In this document: positions 1 to 11,280 of the stretch, piece after piece
Layout of the letters: every line of letters starts with the position of its first letter
Numbering within the stretch: position 1 is the first letter of the stretch
NCBI GenBank assembly: GCA_007115705.1
Contig: QXEO01000234.1
Span: 3,387,663 to 3,451,662, forward strand
Source: Dactylis glomerata
Taxonomy: Eukaryota; Streptophyta; Magnoliopsida; Poales; Poaceae
DNA: 64,000 nucleotides
Direction: 5' to 3'
Translations under genes and position numbers: made by a program
Notes under the pieces: generated by a model
The model's database searches: none
Seen by the model: only the letters and a program-made list of their open reading frames with translations
Told to the model about the DNA's origin: nothing

Positions 1-1274
1 TAAACAGGTGATTGCAATATGATTAAAATAGGACCGGGGTCCACAGTTCACTAGTGGTGTCTCTCCATAGATAAAATAACATGCTGGGTAAACAAATTAC
101 AGTTGGGCAATTGATAGAATAGAGCTAACGTGATATGTCAAGAAGATCACTATGAGATTCACTCTGGGCATTACAACAAAATACATAGACCGCCATCTAA
201 CTGCATCTATGACTAATAATCCACCCCCGGGGATATCATCCGAACACCCTAGAAGTATTAAGTTGCGAACAACAGATAATTGCATTAAGCAAAGTGTGTA
301 ATGTAAACAAAGCATATGCCCTCGAGCATATGAATGTTGTTTTCTCCCTAGTAGCAACAGCACATCTACCACCTTAGAGGTTTCTGTCACTCCCCCAGGT
401 GAAATAGAGGCATGAACCCACTATCGAGCATAAATACCCCCTCTTGGAGTCACTAGCAACTACTCGGCCAAGATAGCTACTAACAACGGAGAGCATGCAA
501 GATCATAAACATCATAGAGATAACATAAGATAAAATTCAGTACAACAACTTAATCATAAACACCAATATTCATCGGATCCCAACAAACCAACATCATAGA
601 ATTACATAACGGTGATCTCAATCATGTAGGGCAGCTCATGAGATCTAAACATGAAGCACATGGTGGAGAAGACAACCATCTAGCTACTGCTATGGACCCA
701 TAGTCCAAGGTAGACTACTCACTCATCGCTCCGGAGGCAATCATGGCGATGAAGGAGACCTCCGGTGGCGATTCCCCTCTCCGGCAGGGTGCCGGGAAGA
801 GCTTCTGGACCCTCCCGATCTTCGGGTCGACGGCGGCGGCGGATCGCGATGTATTCTGGAAAACTGATCGGGCCTTAGGTTTTTCTCGTCAGGGGGTACA
901 TATAGGAGAAAGGGCGATGTCAGAGGGTGGACCACGTGCCCTCACAAGGGGGTGGCGCGGCCAGGGGCTGGGCCGCGCCGCCCCTGTGTGTGGGGGCCTC
1001 GTGGCCCCCCTCCGTCAGGTCTTCGGATGTTTGGGAGCTCCCCGGTGAAATATGACTTCAGGAACTTGTTTCGTCCAATTCCGAGAATATTTCCTGTGTA
1101 TCACTCTGAAACACAAAAACAGCAGAAAACAGGAAACTGGCACTGTGGCACTTCGTTAATAGGTTAGTTCCAGAAAGCGAATAAAAATGCCACTAAGTGT
1201 AACGAAACAATAGGCAAATGGTGTAAAACAAAGCATGGAGCATCAAAAATTATAGATACGTTTGAGACGTATCA
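1..1274 (-). repeat. E1 3' LTR (minus strand), truncated by window
   Basis: The segment is collinear with 5021-6294 (offset 5020) with only eight differences. It ends on the minus strand in the LTR start TGATACGTCTC and is followed inward by the polypurine tract. About 410 bp of the far end is outside the window. The ~300-bp ORFs readable within it occur identically in the other LTR and are not genes. Confidence 0.92.
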
Positions 1275-1289
1275 AGCATCCCCAAGCTT
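1275..1289 (-). other. E1 terminal polypurine tract
   Basis: Read on the minus strand, AAGCTTGGGGATGCT directly precedes the 3' LTR start TGATACG. This is the expected position and composition of the plus-strand primer used in reverse transcription. Confidence 0.8.
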
Positions 1290-3132
1290 AACTCCTGCTC
1301 GTCCTCGAGTAGGTAAGTGATAACAAAAGAATAATTTTTGAGGTGACATGCACCTACACAATCTTGATCATATATGTAAGCATTGGTGAGCTGGGATCAA
1401 TAGAACTTAAAACATGGGCATGAAGATATAATCATGACAATAAGAACTTAGCAACCATGTTGTAAACATGCAAATGAACACAAACAAAAGATCATGATAA
1501 TGAAACAATGAAAGTCAAACGTGTGTTCAAATCATAAGGAAAAACATACAAGTGGTTTTCAGCTTGTCCTTCAAAGAGAGCAAAACATAAATGCATAGGA
1601 CACCTCAAAGTTTAAGAGGGCGACTAGATACAAATAATTTAAGAACAAGTGAAACCAACAATATGAGTCAATCAATGAACTTTGGGACAATGCATATCAC
1701 ACTAAGAATGACAACTATGCTCTCTTAATGGTGCATAAAGAAAGAAGGTGGTGACTCAACATAAAAGTAAAAGAAAGGCCCTTCGCAGAGGGAAGCAGTG
1801 ATTTAGCATGTGCTAGAGCTTTTCATTTTGTAAAACAGAGATAAAAACTTGATTTTGAGAGGTGGTTGTCTTTGTCAACGACTGGCAATGGGGTTCTTAC
1901 TATCTTCCATACAAAAATGAAGCAAGTTTTTGAGAGAGAGATTGGCACTTTGGTGCTCTTTTTATAAAACTTGGCACTCCTCCCCACCTTTTCCTTTCAC
2001 ATACCATGGCTAACCGATTCCATCGGGTGCCCACCAACATTCACATTCTTGGAGGAGTGCCTTTTTTTCTATTTTTCACCTTTTTTTTTCTTTTTTTGGA
2101 ATAAGCAATATGGAAGATAGCAAATCCGACCACTACGTCCCCATGAGCTGAAAACAGTGTCACAAAACGAGAAGTATTTTGAAGGTTTTTGAAAGGTAGC
2201 ACATGAAAATTTTACTTTGGAATGGCTTACAAATACCATGCATAGGAGTTTATAGTGGACACAATGGCAAACTTTGGCTTTTAGGAGTTGGATGCACGAG
2301 TAGAGCTCATACTCAGTACAAGGTGAGGGCTAGCAAAAGACTGGGAGCGACCAACTAAGAGAGCAATAATGGCCATAATCATGCAAAGCGACAAAGCGAC
2401 ATTAAAAGAAGCATACGATGGCATCAAAAGTCAAAAACTAAATGATCATGAAGGCTAATGGCGACTTTGTAAGAGTCTAACATGTGTGAGCATGCGCCAA
2501 GTCAACCCAAATAAAGCATCAAGGAGAAAACCAAAATAATGCTTCCATACAATAAAAACAACGCATGATTTTTTCAAAGGCTCATTAAGCAATCTCAGTT
2601 ATTTGAGACAAGTCATGCTACATCAAAACCACTAAGCATACTATCAAAAAGACATCTAGCATGACATGAAAAAGCCTAAGCCACAGTCTACACAAGCTCC
2701 TTCTTGTACCACTATTTTGCACAAAGCTTTTTCTCTTTTCCAACACCATTTGAAAATTTTAAAGACACCTCTCTTGATGAAAACCAATAAAGATCAGAGG
2801 CAAAAATACACCTTGATGAAAAGATATGACAAGATCTGAACGCATATCAAGGCGAAAACGAAAACCAAAAGCAGTAGCAGAAAAAGTAGAACGCTCGATT
2901 TTAAATAAGAGTGAAAATTAGAGCATTCTTTGCAAATGAAAACGAGTACATCTCCTCCAAAGGAAATTTGTTGGGGTCCAACCATTTATTGCAGCAAACA
3001 AACTAACTAAACAAACTAATAAAACTAAAACAACTGACGCTCCAAGAAAAACACATAGTGCATGAAGCAATAAAAATATAGTGTCTTGAAAGGTGACCTG
3101 ATTTTTGCCGATGAAGAGGGGGTGCCTCGGGG
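1290..3132 (-). other. E1 3' non-coding module shared with family B
   Basis: No credible ORF. The stretch contains blocks that are clearly alike in family B: around 1745-1880 and 1980-2060 here against 9950-10070 and 10190-10260 in E2, 25060-25190 in E4 and 32990-33390 in E5. Examples are the 'ccctctgcgaaggg' block and the 'cgggtgcccaccaa' block. It lies between an internal and the terminal polypurine motif. A packaging, dimerisation or priming role is an inference. Confidence 0.6.
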
Positions 3133-3198
3133 GCATCCCCAAGCTTTGACGCTTGTACTTCTTGGATATTTCTTGGGGTGCTGGGCATCCCCAAGCTT
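3133..3198 (-). repeat. Two internal polypurine-tract copies in E1
   Basis: The 14-mer AAGCTTGGGGATGC (minus strand) occurs at 3133-3146 and 3185-3198, identical to the terminal tract at 1276-1289. The two copies are 52 bp apart and sit downstream of the ORF at 3820-4419, comparable to the internal tract after ORF2 in family B. Confidence 0.7.
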
Positions 3199-3819
3199 GA
3201 GCTTTTGTCCATTCTTCAACTCATCTCATCATTCTCCAATCCCTACACTTGAAAACTTCCTTCATACAAAACTAAACACAATTCTATTAGCAACATTAGT
3301 GTAAGCATAAAATATATTCAACCCTCTTTTAGCTTCAGGTTTCAACTCAAAACCACCACATATAAAGTATATACTACTGTAGCAACTTCCACAAGAGTTC
3401 CATGATAAAAAAGAACTCAAAAGAAAGCGATAAAGTGGCAAAAACAAATATTGGCAGAAATCTGTCAAAACTGGACAGCTGATAAAGGACGAATTTTTGA
3501 GGGATTTTCTGTTGCTCAAATCAAAAAGTGTTCAACTAACGAAAGTTTGGATATAACCTGGGGCATAAGCACAAGAAATTTCAGGTCCAAAAGATATACA
3601 GTGATTTTTCACGAATTTTTACGGTGCAGCACCGAAAACAGTTTCAGGACAGCAATAACCCCAAATCTTTACCTCACTCAAATTAGAGGCTTCTCTTGGC
3701 ACAAAAACGAAATAAACAAGATAAAGAGCGGTCATTACAGTAGTAATGACTTCTGAGACTCAAATAAAAGAAAAAGTACTGAAAATAAACATTGGGTTAT
3801 CTCCCAAGAGTGCTTTTCT
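3199..3819 (-). other. E1 non-coding sequence, nothing recognised
   Basis: The stretch lies between the ORF and the internal polypurine copies. Short ORFs on both strands lack family resemblance and I see no structural motif I would defend. Confidence 0.5.
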
Positions 3820-4419
3820 TTAACGCCTTTGAGCTAGGCGCAGTAATTCGAGAAGATGCTCACATAAGAAATACGAATTGAAGCGAAAGAGAGCATCAAG
3901 GAGCAAATATAAAACACATTTAAGTCTAACCCACTTCCTATGCATAGGAATCTTGTAAGAAAATAAATCAAAGAAGCACTTAGTAACAAGTATGGGTAGA
4001 TATAACAAGAGCAACTTCAAAACTTTCAATATAAAGAGAGGTGTTTTAGTAACATGAGAATTCCAACAACCATATTTTCCTCTCTCATAATAATTTTCAG
4101 TAGCGTCATGAACAAACTCCACAATATAAGTATCACATAAAGCATGTTTGTCATGATAAACTTCATCAAAAAGGGAAATTCCAAAAGAATCAATGGGATC
4201 ATCACAATTATCAAATAAGATATGAGTTAAAGAGTTACTAAGAGGTAGACATGGGTAGCTCCACTCTTCTTCCTCTTGATCATCACTCTCCTCCTCTTTT
4301 TCATCTAATGAGCATTCAGTTTCAGCAATTTCCTCTTCTATAGGCTCCTGCAGGGCATTTAACTCAAGATAAGGACCAAAGAGATCTTCAAATGGCCTAT
4401 TGGAAAACATTGAAAACAC
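3820..4419 (-). CDS. Family-A ORF, 199 aa, unknown function
   Basis: This is the only substantial ORF in E1. It begins MFSMFSNRPF and runs without interruption. The N-terminal third is strongly acidic (runs of E and D around residues 28-52). The C-terminal half holds hydrophobic stretches (such as LKLLLLYLPILV and VLYLLLDALF) that could be one or two membrane segments. It starts about 160 bp inside the 5' primer site, where gag would be expected, but shows no gag, protease or nucleic-acid-binding motif. Because the element is young, an open frame is weak evidence of selection. Function is not recognised; it may be a relic of an older coding region or a short protein specific to this family. 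No second complete copy is available here because E7 has lost the equivalent region. Confidence 0.45.
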   Translation of the reverse strand: MFSMFSNRPFEDLFGPYLELNALQEPIEEEIAETECSLDEKEEESDDQEEEEWSYPCLPLSNSLTHILFDNCDDPIDSFGISLFDEVYHDKHALCDTYIVEFVHDATENYYERGKYGCWNSHVTKTPLFILKVLKLLLLYLPILVTKCFFDLFSYKIPMHRKWVRLKCVLYLLLDALFRFNSYFLCEHLLELLRLAQRR

Positions 4420-4581
4420 TTGATTGCATCACAACTTTCCTGCGCCTAGCCAAATAACTAATTTCTTTTTGTGTTTTTGATATAAAACGATGCAAGTAAA
4501 ATAAATAAAGTAAAGCAAAACAAATAACAAAGTAAAGAATGTGTGTGCGAAGAACTCCCCTCGCAGAAGTCTTCTCTTCCT

Positions 4582-4599
4582 TCCCCGGCAACGGCGCCA
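4582..4599 (-). other. E1 primer-binding site (tRNA-Asp type)
   Basis: On the minus strand TGGCGCCGTTGCCGGGGA is complementary to the 3' end of plant tRNA-Asp. It lies 10 bases inside the 5' LTR end (...GGGATCA). Confidence 0.9.
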
Positions 4600-4609
4600 G
4601 AAAAGTAGC

Positions 4610-6294
4610 TGATCCCTACACTTGTGAACGGTTGATGATGAGTTGATGTGGAAACAGATGTCCTTGTGCGTGGTGATTGACCAGCCCGTTGGGAACCCCA
4701 AGAGGAAGGTATGATGAGTGTAGCGGCTAGTTTTCCCTCAGTTAAGAAACCAAGGTTTATCGTTCAGGAGAAGGGAGACGATGACGACTGAAGGTGATGC
4801 TTGCTAGCTTGCGACAGCAACGGACAATTTATATGTGGCGCCTCGTCCAAGCTTTGCTTGCTAGCTGCAACGTGGAACCTGCACACACACAAACAAATAC
4901 TTTGTTCCCAACTTGCGATGAGGTTGTCAATCTCACCGGTTTGCTTGAAACAAAGGTTATGAGCGTATCGAGTGGAAAACAGTAGAGTATATGCGAGTAA
5001 AGTAAACAGTGCGGGAATAGTAAACAGGTGATTGCAATATGATTAAAATAGGACCGGGGTCCACAGTTCACTAGTGGTGTCTCTCCATAGATAAAATAAC
5101 ATGCTGGGTAAACAAATTACAGTTGGGCAATTGATAGAATAGAGCTAACGTGATATGTCAAGAAGATCACTATGAGATTCACTCTGGGCATTACAACAAA
5201 ATACATAGACCGCCATCCAACTGCATCTATGACTAATAATCCACCCCCGGGGATATCATCCGAACACCCTAGAAGTATTAAGTTGCGAACAACAGATAAT
5301 TGCATTAAGCAAAGTGTGTAATGTAAACAAAGCATATGCCCTCGAGCATATGAATGTTGTTTTCTCCCTAGTAGCAACAACACATCTACCACCTTAGAGG
5401 TTTCTGTCACTCCCCCAGGTGAAATAGAGGCATGAACCCACTATCGAGCATAAATACCCCCTCTTGGAGTCACTAGCAACTACTCGGCCAAGATAGCTAC
5501 TAACAACGGAGAGCATGCAAGATCATAAACATCATAGAGATAACATAAGATAAAATTCAGTACAGCAACTTAATCATAAACACCAATATTCATCGGATCC
5601 CAACAAACCAACATCATAGAATTACATAACGGTGATCTCAATCATGTAGGGCAGCTCATGAGATCTAAACATGAAGCACATGGTGGAGAAGACAACCATC
5701 TAGCTACTGCTATGGACCCATAGTCCAAGGTAGACTACTCACTCATCGCTCCGGAGGCAATCATGGCGATGAAGGAGACCTCCGGTGGCGATTCCCCTCT
5801 CCGGCAGGGTGCCGGGAAGAGCTTCTGGACCCTCCCGATCTTCGGGTCGACGGCGGCGGCGGATCGCGATGTATTCTGGAAAACTGATCGGGCCTTAGGT
5901 TTTTCTCGTCAGGGGGTACATATAGGCGAAAGGGCGATGTCAGAGGGTGGACCACGTGCCCTCACAAGGGGGTGGCGCGGCCAGGGGCTGGGCCGCGCCG
6001 CCCCTGTGTGTGGGGGCCTCGTGGCCCCCCTCCGTCAGGTCTTCGGATGTTTGGGAGCTCCCCGGTGAAATATGACTTCAGGAACTTGTTTCGTCCAATT
6101 CCGAGAATATTTCCTGTGTATCACTCTAAAACACAAAAACAGCAGAAAACAGGAAACTGGCACTGTGGCACTTCGTTAATAGGTTAGTTCCGGAAAGCGT
6201 ATAAAAATGCCACTAAGTGTAACGAAACAATAGGCAAATGGTGTAAAACAAAGCATGGAGCATCAAAAATTATAGATACGTTTGAGACGTAACA
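4610..6294 (-). repeat. E1 5' LTR, 1685 bp
   Basis: A complete LTR in minus orientation. Its outer end reads TGTTACGTC (one substitution from the TGATACGTC of the other LTR) and its inner end is ...GGGATCA. A TATATG motif at 5919-5924 (minus) lies in the likely promoter. A splice donor GTGAGT begins at 5742 and a strong acceptor (TGTGTGTGCAG) ends at 4879, predicting an 864-nt leader intron inside the LTR. A GC-rich 9-bp stem with an 8-nt loop lies at 5974-5999, upstream of the TATA motif on the minus strand. Confidence 0.9.
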
Positions 6295-6726
6295 CACCAC
6301 TAGTGAACTATGGACCCCAGTCATATTTCCTTTATATTGCTATCACATGTTTACTTTACTCGCACTGTTTACTTTACTCGCATACTATTACTATTTTCCA
6401 CTCGATACGCTCATTCCTTTGTTTACAGCAAACTGGTGAATTGACAACCTCATCGTAAGTTGGGAGCAAAGTATTTGGTTGTGTTGTGTGCAGGTTCCAC
6501 GTTGCTACTAGTTGAAGACGCGCTAACTTGTTTGATCGTAAACGGCACCCTTGTTGGAGTGTCACTAGACTAGCAAGCATCACCTTCTGGAGTATTGGCT
6601 TCTTCCTCTCCTGATCGACAATCCTTGGTTTCTTACTGAGGGAAAACCTTGCTATATATTCATCATACCTTCCTCTTGGGGTTCCCAACTAGACGGTACT
6701 TTTCATAATCAACACCGTGCCGCATC
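6295..6726 (+). repeat. Family-A LTR fragment (plus strand), host of E1
   Basis: From CACCACTAGTGAACT onward it matches the reverse complement of about 4670-5079, the 3' part of a family-A LTR, with noticeable divergence, until around 6690. The last ~35 bp are unassigned. E1 inserted into it in the opposite orientation, and its right end abuts truncated E3. It is an old broken element of the same family. Confidence 0.65.
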
Positions 6727-6830
6727 AGAAAGTAGAAATAAGAACAAGAACAACAAAGAAAAGAAAATGAAATATGGATATACAAAGTACCAACAAAATA
6801 TGATACGTAAATGAGTGAATCGTCGGCGTA

Positions 6831-6861
6831 CCTCCCCCCAAGCTTAGGCTTTTGGCCTAAG
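6831..6861 (-). other. E3 post-ORF2 hairpin and internal polypurine tract
   Basis: A perfect 7-bp stem CTTAGGC/GCCTAAG with a 5-nt loop (6843-6861) is followed on the minus strand by AGCTTGGGGGGAGG. It lies directly after the ORF2 stop. The same arrangement occurs in E2, E4, E5 and E6. Confidence 0.75.
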
Positions 6862-6867
6862 TGGAGA

Positions 6868-7992
6868 TCAATCCCAGCTCAGCCATGAAGTGGCGTCCCC
6901 AAAATATGACGAAGAAGCACCTTTGTCCTGATATGAGCTCGAGGGCGCCCCAGTGTGGTACGTGGTGTAGTGATAGGTCGGCTCCTTCTCTTCCTCCTAG
7001 TCCACGATGCCATGCTGCACGTTGAAGCCGAGCAACCTAAGCTGCTCGTCCAACTCCTCCTTCGAGCGCGACCATGGCCTGCTGTTAATACTGAACAAAC
7101 TAGGCTGTGGCAAGGGCACTTCCCTTTCCTCTCCATCTATAAATAACATTATATAAACTAATTTCCCTGCACATGAGTTAGCAGTAACAAAATGATGGAG
7201 CTTCATGGCAGCAAGATCGAGCCTCTGTGGAGTCAATAATATATCATGTGGAGCAATAGGAAGTCCAAGAGCAGCAACAATGCACGTGGCAATAATACCT
7301 CCATAAATAGGTCCCCTAGCAGCTAGGCGGTGAGCAATAAGAGCACTGAGGTTATACTTCCTACTAACATCAAGAGCGGTAGCTAGAAAAGCTAAATGAT
7401 AGTTGGAGATATTGCTAGTGTTCCCTCTACCAAGAATACTAGTGGCAAGATAGTAAGTAAAATACCTAATAGCTAGGAGTTGAATGTTTCTTATCTTGCC
7501 ACACTGTCTCGTGCCGTCATCATCATTAGTCAGTCCTCGGTAGAGCTCTAGCAAATCAGTGGGCTGCTGTAGCATCTTCTTTGCCGTCCCAAACATGGGA
7601 ATACCTAAAATATCACTAAACTTCTCCAAAGATATGGTGATAGACTTATCATAAATCTTAAATGCAATGGAAAGCTTGAAGTGAGAGTTAGTGAATTTAA
7701 AGCTTTCAATGAAAATCTTTGTGAGAATAGCATATTGATTACTCTCATCCGTCATGTATGTAGTCAATCCAACCCTGTTAATAAGGAGTAAGAAATCCTC
7801 AAGAATTCCTGCATCACCCAAAAAGTTAGCACAAGGGAAAGTCAATGGATGCACATCTCCATCGTCTCCCTCAAGGTTCGGTGACATAAGATCTTCATTG
7901 TAGGATATCCTATATTGAGCAGTGGATCTTGAAGGCCTTGATGACCTTGGTGCTTCTCTTTCAAACACTTCTCCATAGGTGTAGTTGTCCAT
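6868..7992 (-). pseudogene. E3 ORF2 (family-B second protein, subtype 1), one nonsense codon
   Basis: The reading frame begins MDNYTYGEVF at 7992 and keeps the frame for 375 codons to TGA at 6868-6870, but has an in-frame TAG at 6997-6999. The domain order is a Ser/Arg-rich N-terminus, an acidic linker, then a mostly helical region with KIYDKSITISLEKFSDILGI and IRNIQLLAIRYFTYYLATSI, and an aromatic/Ser-rich tail after the stop. The family resembles the 'putative plant transposon protein' domain found in Athila-type elements; that link is from memory and moderate. The start lies 11 bases after a conserved TTTCAG acceptor. The function of ORF2 is unknown. Confidence 0.75.
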
Positions 7993-8070
7993 TTCCCTTT
8001 TCTGAAATTTTTAACAAACCTCATAAAAAATGAATTTGAGACAAACACATGTAGGGAACTACTATAGGGA

Positions 8071-8075
8071 GTTAC
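8071..8075. repeat. Target-site duplication of E2, left copy
   Basis: GTTAC immediately before the E2 LTR end TGATGACCC. The right copy is GTTAC at 18455-18459. The host sequence resumes in register on either side. Confidence 0.92.
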
Positions 8076-9473
8076 TGATGACCCACAAGTATAGGGATCA
8101 CAACAGTCTTCGAGCAAAGTAAAACCTAAATTTATTGATTCGGCATAAGGGGAGCCAAAGAATATATGTAAGCCTTAACAGATGAGTTGTCAATTCAGCT
8201 ACACCTGGAAACAGTCTTGCTCGCAGTGGTTCATCAGTAGCAATAGTTTTATAGTGGTGATAGTAGTGAAATAGTAACAACAGTAGTAAAATAATAGTGG
8301 TAATAGTAGTGATAGTCAACAGTAGGAACAAATACTATAGGCATAGGGATGGATTACGGGCGTTGCATGGATAAGATAATTCATGAAATCAACGAGACAT
8401 GGGCATTGCAGATAAATAATGATAAAGCATCCTAGTACAAACAATCATAGGCATGTGTTCCGTATATAGTCGTACATGCTCACAAGGAGAAACTTGCATG
8501 ACATCTTTTGTCCTACCAGCCTGTTGCAGCAGGGCCTCAAGGGAAACTACTGGTAATTAAGATGCTCCTTTTAATAAAGTACCAGAGCAAAGTAGTAACA
8601 CTCAGTGAACACATGTGATCCTCACATCATAGCCATCCCCTCCGGTTATCCCAATTTCTGTCACTTTGGGGCCTCGGGTTCCGGACAATAATATGTGTAA
8701 ACAACTTGTAGATAAGACCATAAACAACAAGTATCATCATAGAAATAATAACATGTTCAGATCTAAAATCATGGCACTCGGGCCCAAAGTGACAAGCATT
8801 AAGCACAACAAGTTGCAACAATGTCATAGGCACTAAATAAAGATACTAGGCACTATGCCCTAACAATCTCATATCAAATTACATGAACGATCTCATCCAA
8901 TCCCTACCATCCCCTCACCTACAGTGGGGGAATTAGTCACACATGGATGGGGGAGTCATGGATGGTCGATGGAGGAGCATCGGTGATGATGGTGATGAAG
9001 ATCTCCTCCAAATCCCCGTCCTGGTAGGGTGCCAAAATAGAGTTTCTGGTTCCAAATCGCGGTATCTGATGGCGGCGGCACAGCGGAAGTCTATGTGGGA
9101 AAAATGCCATCTCCCCGATATAATCGAGTCAGGGGGTATATGTAGGTGAAAGGAGAGGTCGAGTGGACGGCCGAGGTGTCCTCACACCAGGTGGGCGTGG
9201 CCAGGGCTGGGCCGCGCCCCCTGTGTGTGTGTGGGGCCCTCAAGCCTCTCCTCCGTCTCGTCTTCTGGCTCCATGGGTCTTCTAGTGTAATAGGATTTTT
9301 GATGATTTTTCTTGAATTTTTACTGAAAGTTGGATTTCTGCACAAAAATGAGACACCAGAGCAATTCTGCTGAAAATAGCGTTAGTCCGTGTTAGTTGTA
9401 TTCAAAACACACAAATTAGAGGAGAAACAATAGCAAAAGTGTTTGGGAAAGTAGATACGTTTTGGACGTATCA
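8076..9473 (-). repeat. E2 3' LTR, 1398 bp
   Basis: It starts (minus) TGATACGTCCAAAACG and ends GGGTCATCA. Internally it carries the GC hairpin near 9190-9220 and an ACT/AGT triplet-rich tract around 8230-8330. It is bounded by the GTTAC duplication on the left and the polypurine tract on the right. Confidence 0.92.
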
Positions 9474-9488
9474 ACTCTCCTCAAGCTT
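9474..9488 (-). other. E2 terminal polypurine tract
   Basis: AAGCTTGAGGAGAGT on the minus strand directly abuts the LTR start TGATACG. Confidence 0.8.
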
Positions 9489-11276
9489 AGCTATTTGCTT
9501 GTCCTCAAGCAATTCAGTTAACAACTGAGAGCGATAAAAGAAACTTTCACGAACACATTTGCTTCATATGATGTATACATACTAACTATGTGATCAAATA
9601 CTCAGGCAATTCATAATAAGGAATATGCAACTAATGTCACCTCATAGTCAAGCTAGCTATGAAAGAGTGCCAATGCACTAATAACAAGTAACATGTACAT
9701 AAGAAACTACAAGATTGTAATATGCATAAATGATATGAAAGAGTGGTATCCAGCTTGCCTTTATTTGTGGAGCAAAACATAAATGCTGAGGCACCACTGA
9801 AGTCCAAGGGAAGACTAGAAGTAAAAATATCAAAGATACAAGCAACAAAATTATACCACAATTAACCGTGTTCTGGGACAAGCACATTACACTAAGAATA
9901 ATAGCTATGCTCTCAAGAAGTGCTTTAAGTTAGAAGATGATGACTCAACATAAAAGTAAAAGAATGGCCCTTTCGCATAGGGAAGCAGTGATTTAACATG
10001 TGCTAGAGCTTTTCATTTGTAAAACAGAGATAAAAATTTATTTTGAGAGGTGGTTGTTTCATGTCAACGACTGGCAATGGGAACTTGCTATCTGCCATAA
10101 TAAACAAGTGAGAGCGGTTCCAAGTTCTTTGAAATTTTGGCACATTGGTGCTCTTTTATAAAGCTTTGGCACACCTCCCCACCTTTTTTTTCTTTCTCAA
10201 ACCATGGCTAACCGATTCCATCGGGTGCCCACCAACTTTCACATTCCATTGGAGGAGTGCCTTTTTTCTTTCTTTTTAGAATTAGATTATAATGGTCTGA
10301 CCAGCTCTCATGCAAAATTAATGATGAACAGATGAAGCTGCCTAGTTAAGGGGTACTTAATTTAATATGGAAGATAGCAATTCCGACCACTACGTCCCCA
10401 TGAGCTAAAAACAATGCCACAAAATGAGAAGTAGTTGAAAGTTTTGAAAGGTAGCACATGAAAATTTACTTGGAATGGCTTACAAATACCATGCATAGGA
10501 ATTTATAGTGGATTCTTTGGTAGACTTGGTTTTTGGTAATTGGATGCACGAGTAGAGCTCATACTCAGTACAAGTGAAGGCTAGCAAAAGACAGGGAAGC
10601 GACAATGGAGAGAGCAATAACTGTCATAATCATGCTTGCGACAAAACAAAATTAATATAGGCATAAAAATGATACAAGAACTCTGAGGCAAAGTAAATCA
10701 TCAAGGCTTAATTGACTATTTTGTTTAGTCATATGCATGCTTGAGCATGTGCCAAGTTGATTCAAATGAAACTTTCAGAGGAGGATACCACAATAACATA
10801 CCATATTATGAATAAAACAATGCATGCAAGCGTCTAAATGACATGCTACAAACTATTAGTAAATTGGAACTAATCATATGAAAGCAAGAACTACAAAGCA
10901 TCCATTAGATGACATATATCTTACATGAACTGACTAAGCATGTCCACATAGATGAGTCTATGTACAAAAATGAAAACAAATTGAGTTCATACCAGCCTCT
11001 TACCACATCTCGGATTGTCATATGTCATCATTATTGCTCTTCACTTGTGTGGCTTGAATAATGTAAAGTGAATACCAAGCTCCAATAGAGTAATGGAGGA
11101 CTGAACTCTGCAACAAACTTTACAAAACCAAAGAAGAACAACAAATATTTTTGGGGTTTTCGATTTTTGAAACAAGAGAAGAAGGAAATTGCAAACAAAG
11201 CAAAATATTTTTGGATTTTTCAAATAGCAAACCGAAAATAGCAAGTAAAGCAAAACCAAAGGTAGAGGAAACAAGA
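9489..11276 (-). other. E2 3' non-coding module
   Basis: No credible ORF. It is collinear with the same region of E4 (24124-25574) and E5 (31840-33783), and in blocks with family A (1290-3132). It includes the conserved 'ccctctgcgaaggg'-type block (mutated here) and the 'cgggtgcccaccaa' block. It is interrupted at its inner end by the inverted duplication. Confidence 0.65.
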
Positions 11277-11280
11277 GAAG

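Larger units (their letters stand above)
1..6294 (-). mobile_element. E1: non-autonomous family-A LTR retrotransposon (LARD-like), 3' LTR cut by window start
   Basis: Two near-identical LTRs in minus orientation (1-1274 and 4610-6294) flank about 3.3 kb of internal DNA with a tRNA-Asp-type primer site and a polypurine tract at the expected ends. No gag, protease, RT or integrase is readable in the internal part, only a 199-codon ORF, so this is a large retrotransposon derivative that must be moved in trans. Aligned by eye, the LTRs differ at 8 of 1274 positions, which at the usual grass LTR rate (1.3e-8 per site per year) suggests an insertion roughly 0.2-0.3 Myr old. It sits inside a family-A LTR fragment of opposite orientation; the flanking pentamer at 6295-6299 is CACCA, but the matching copy lies outside the window. 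Confidence 0.85.

Noticed and set aside
743..1167. Plus-strand ORFs of 101 and 71 aa near 743-1167 and again at 5763-6187
   Set aside because: They lie inside the two E1 LTRs, antisense to the element, and exist because the LTRs are identical; no codon conservation beyond LTR identity.
4582..4599. tRNA-Asp-like sequences at each primer site
   Set aside because: Only the 18 nt complementary to the tRNA 3' end is present; no cloverleaf surrounds any of them.
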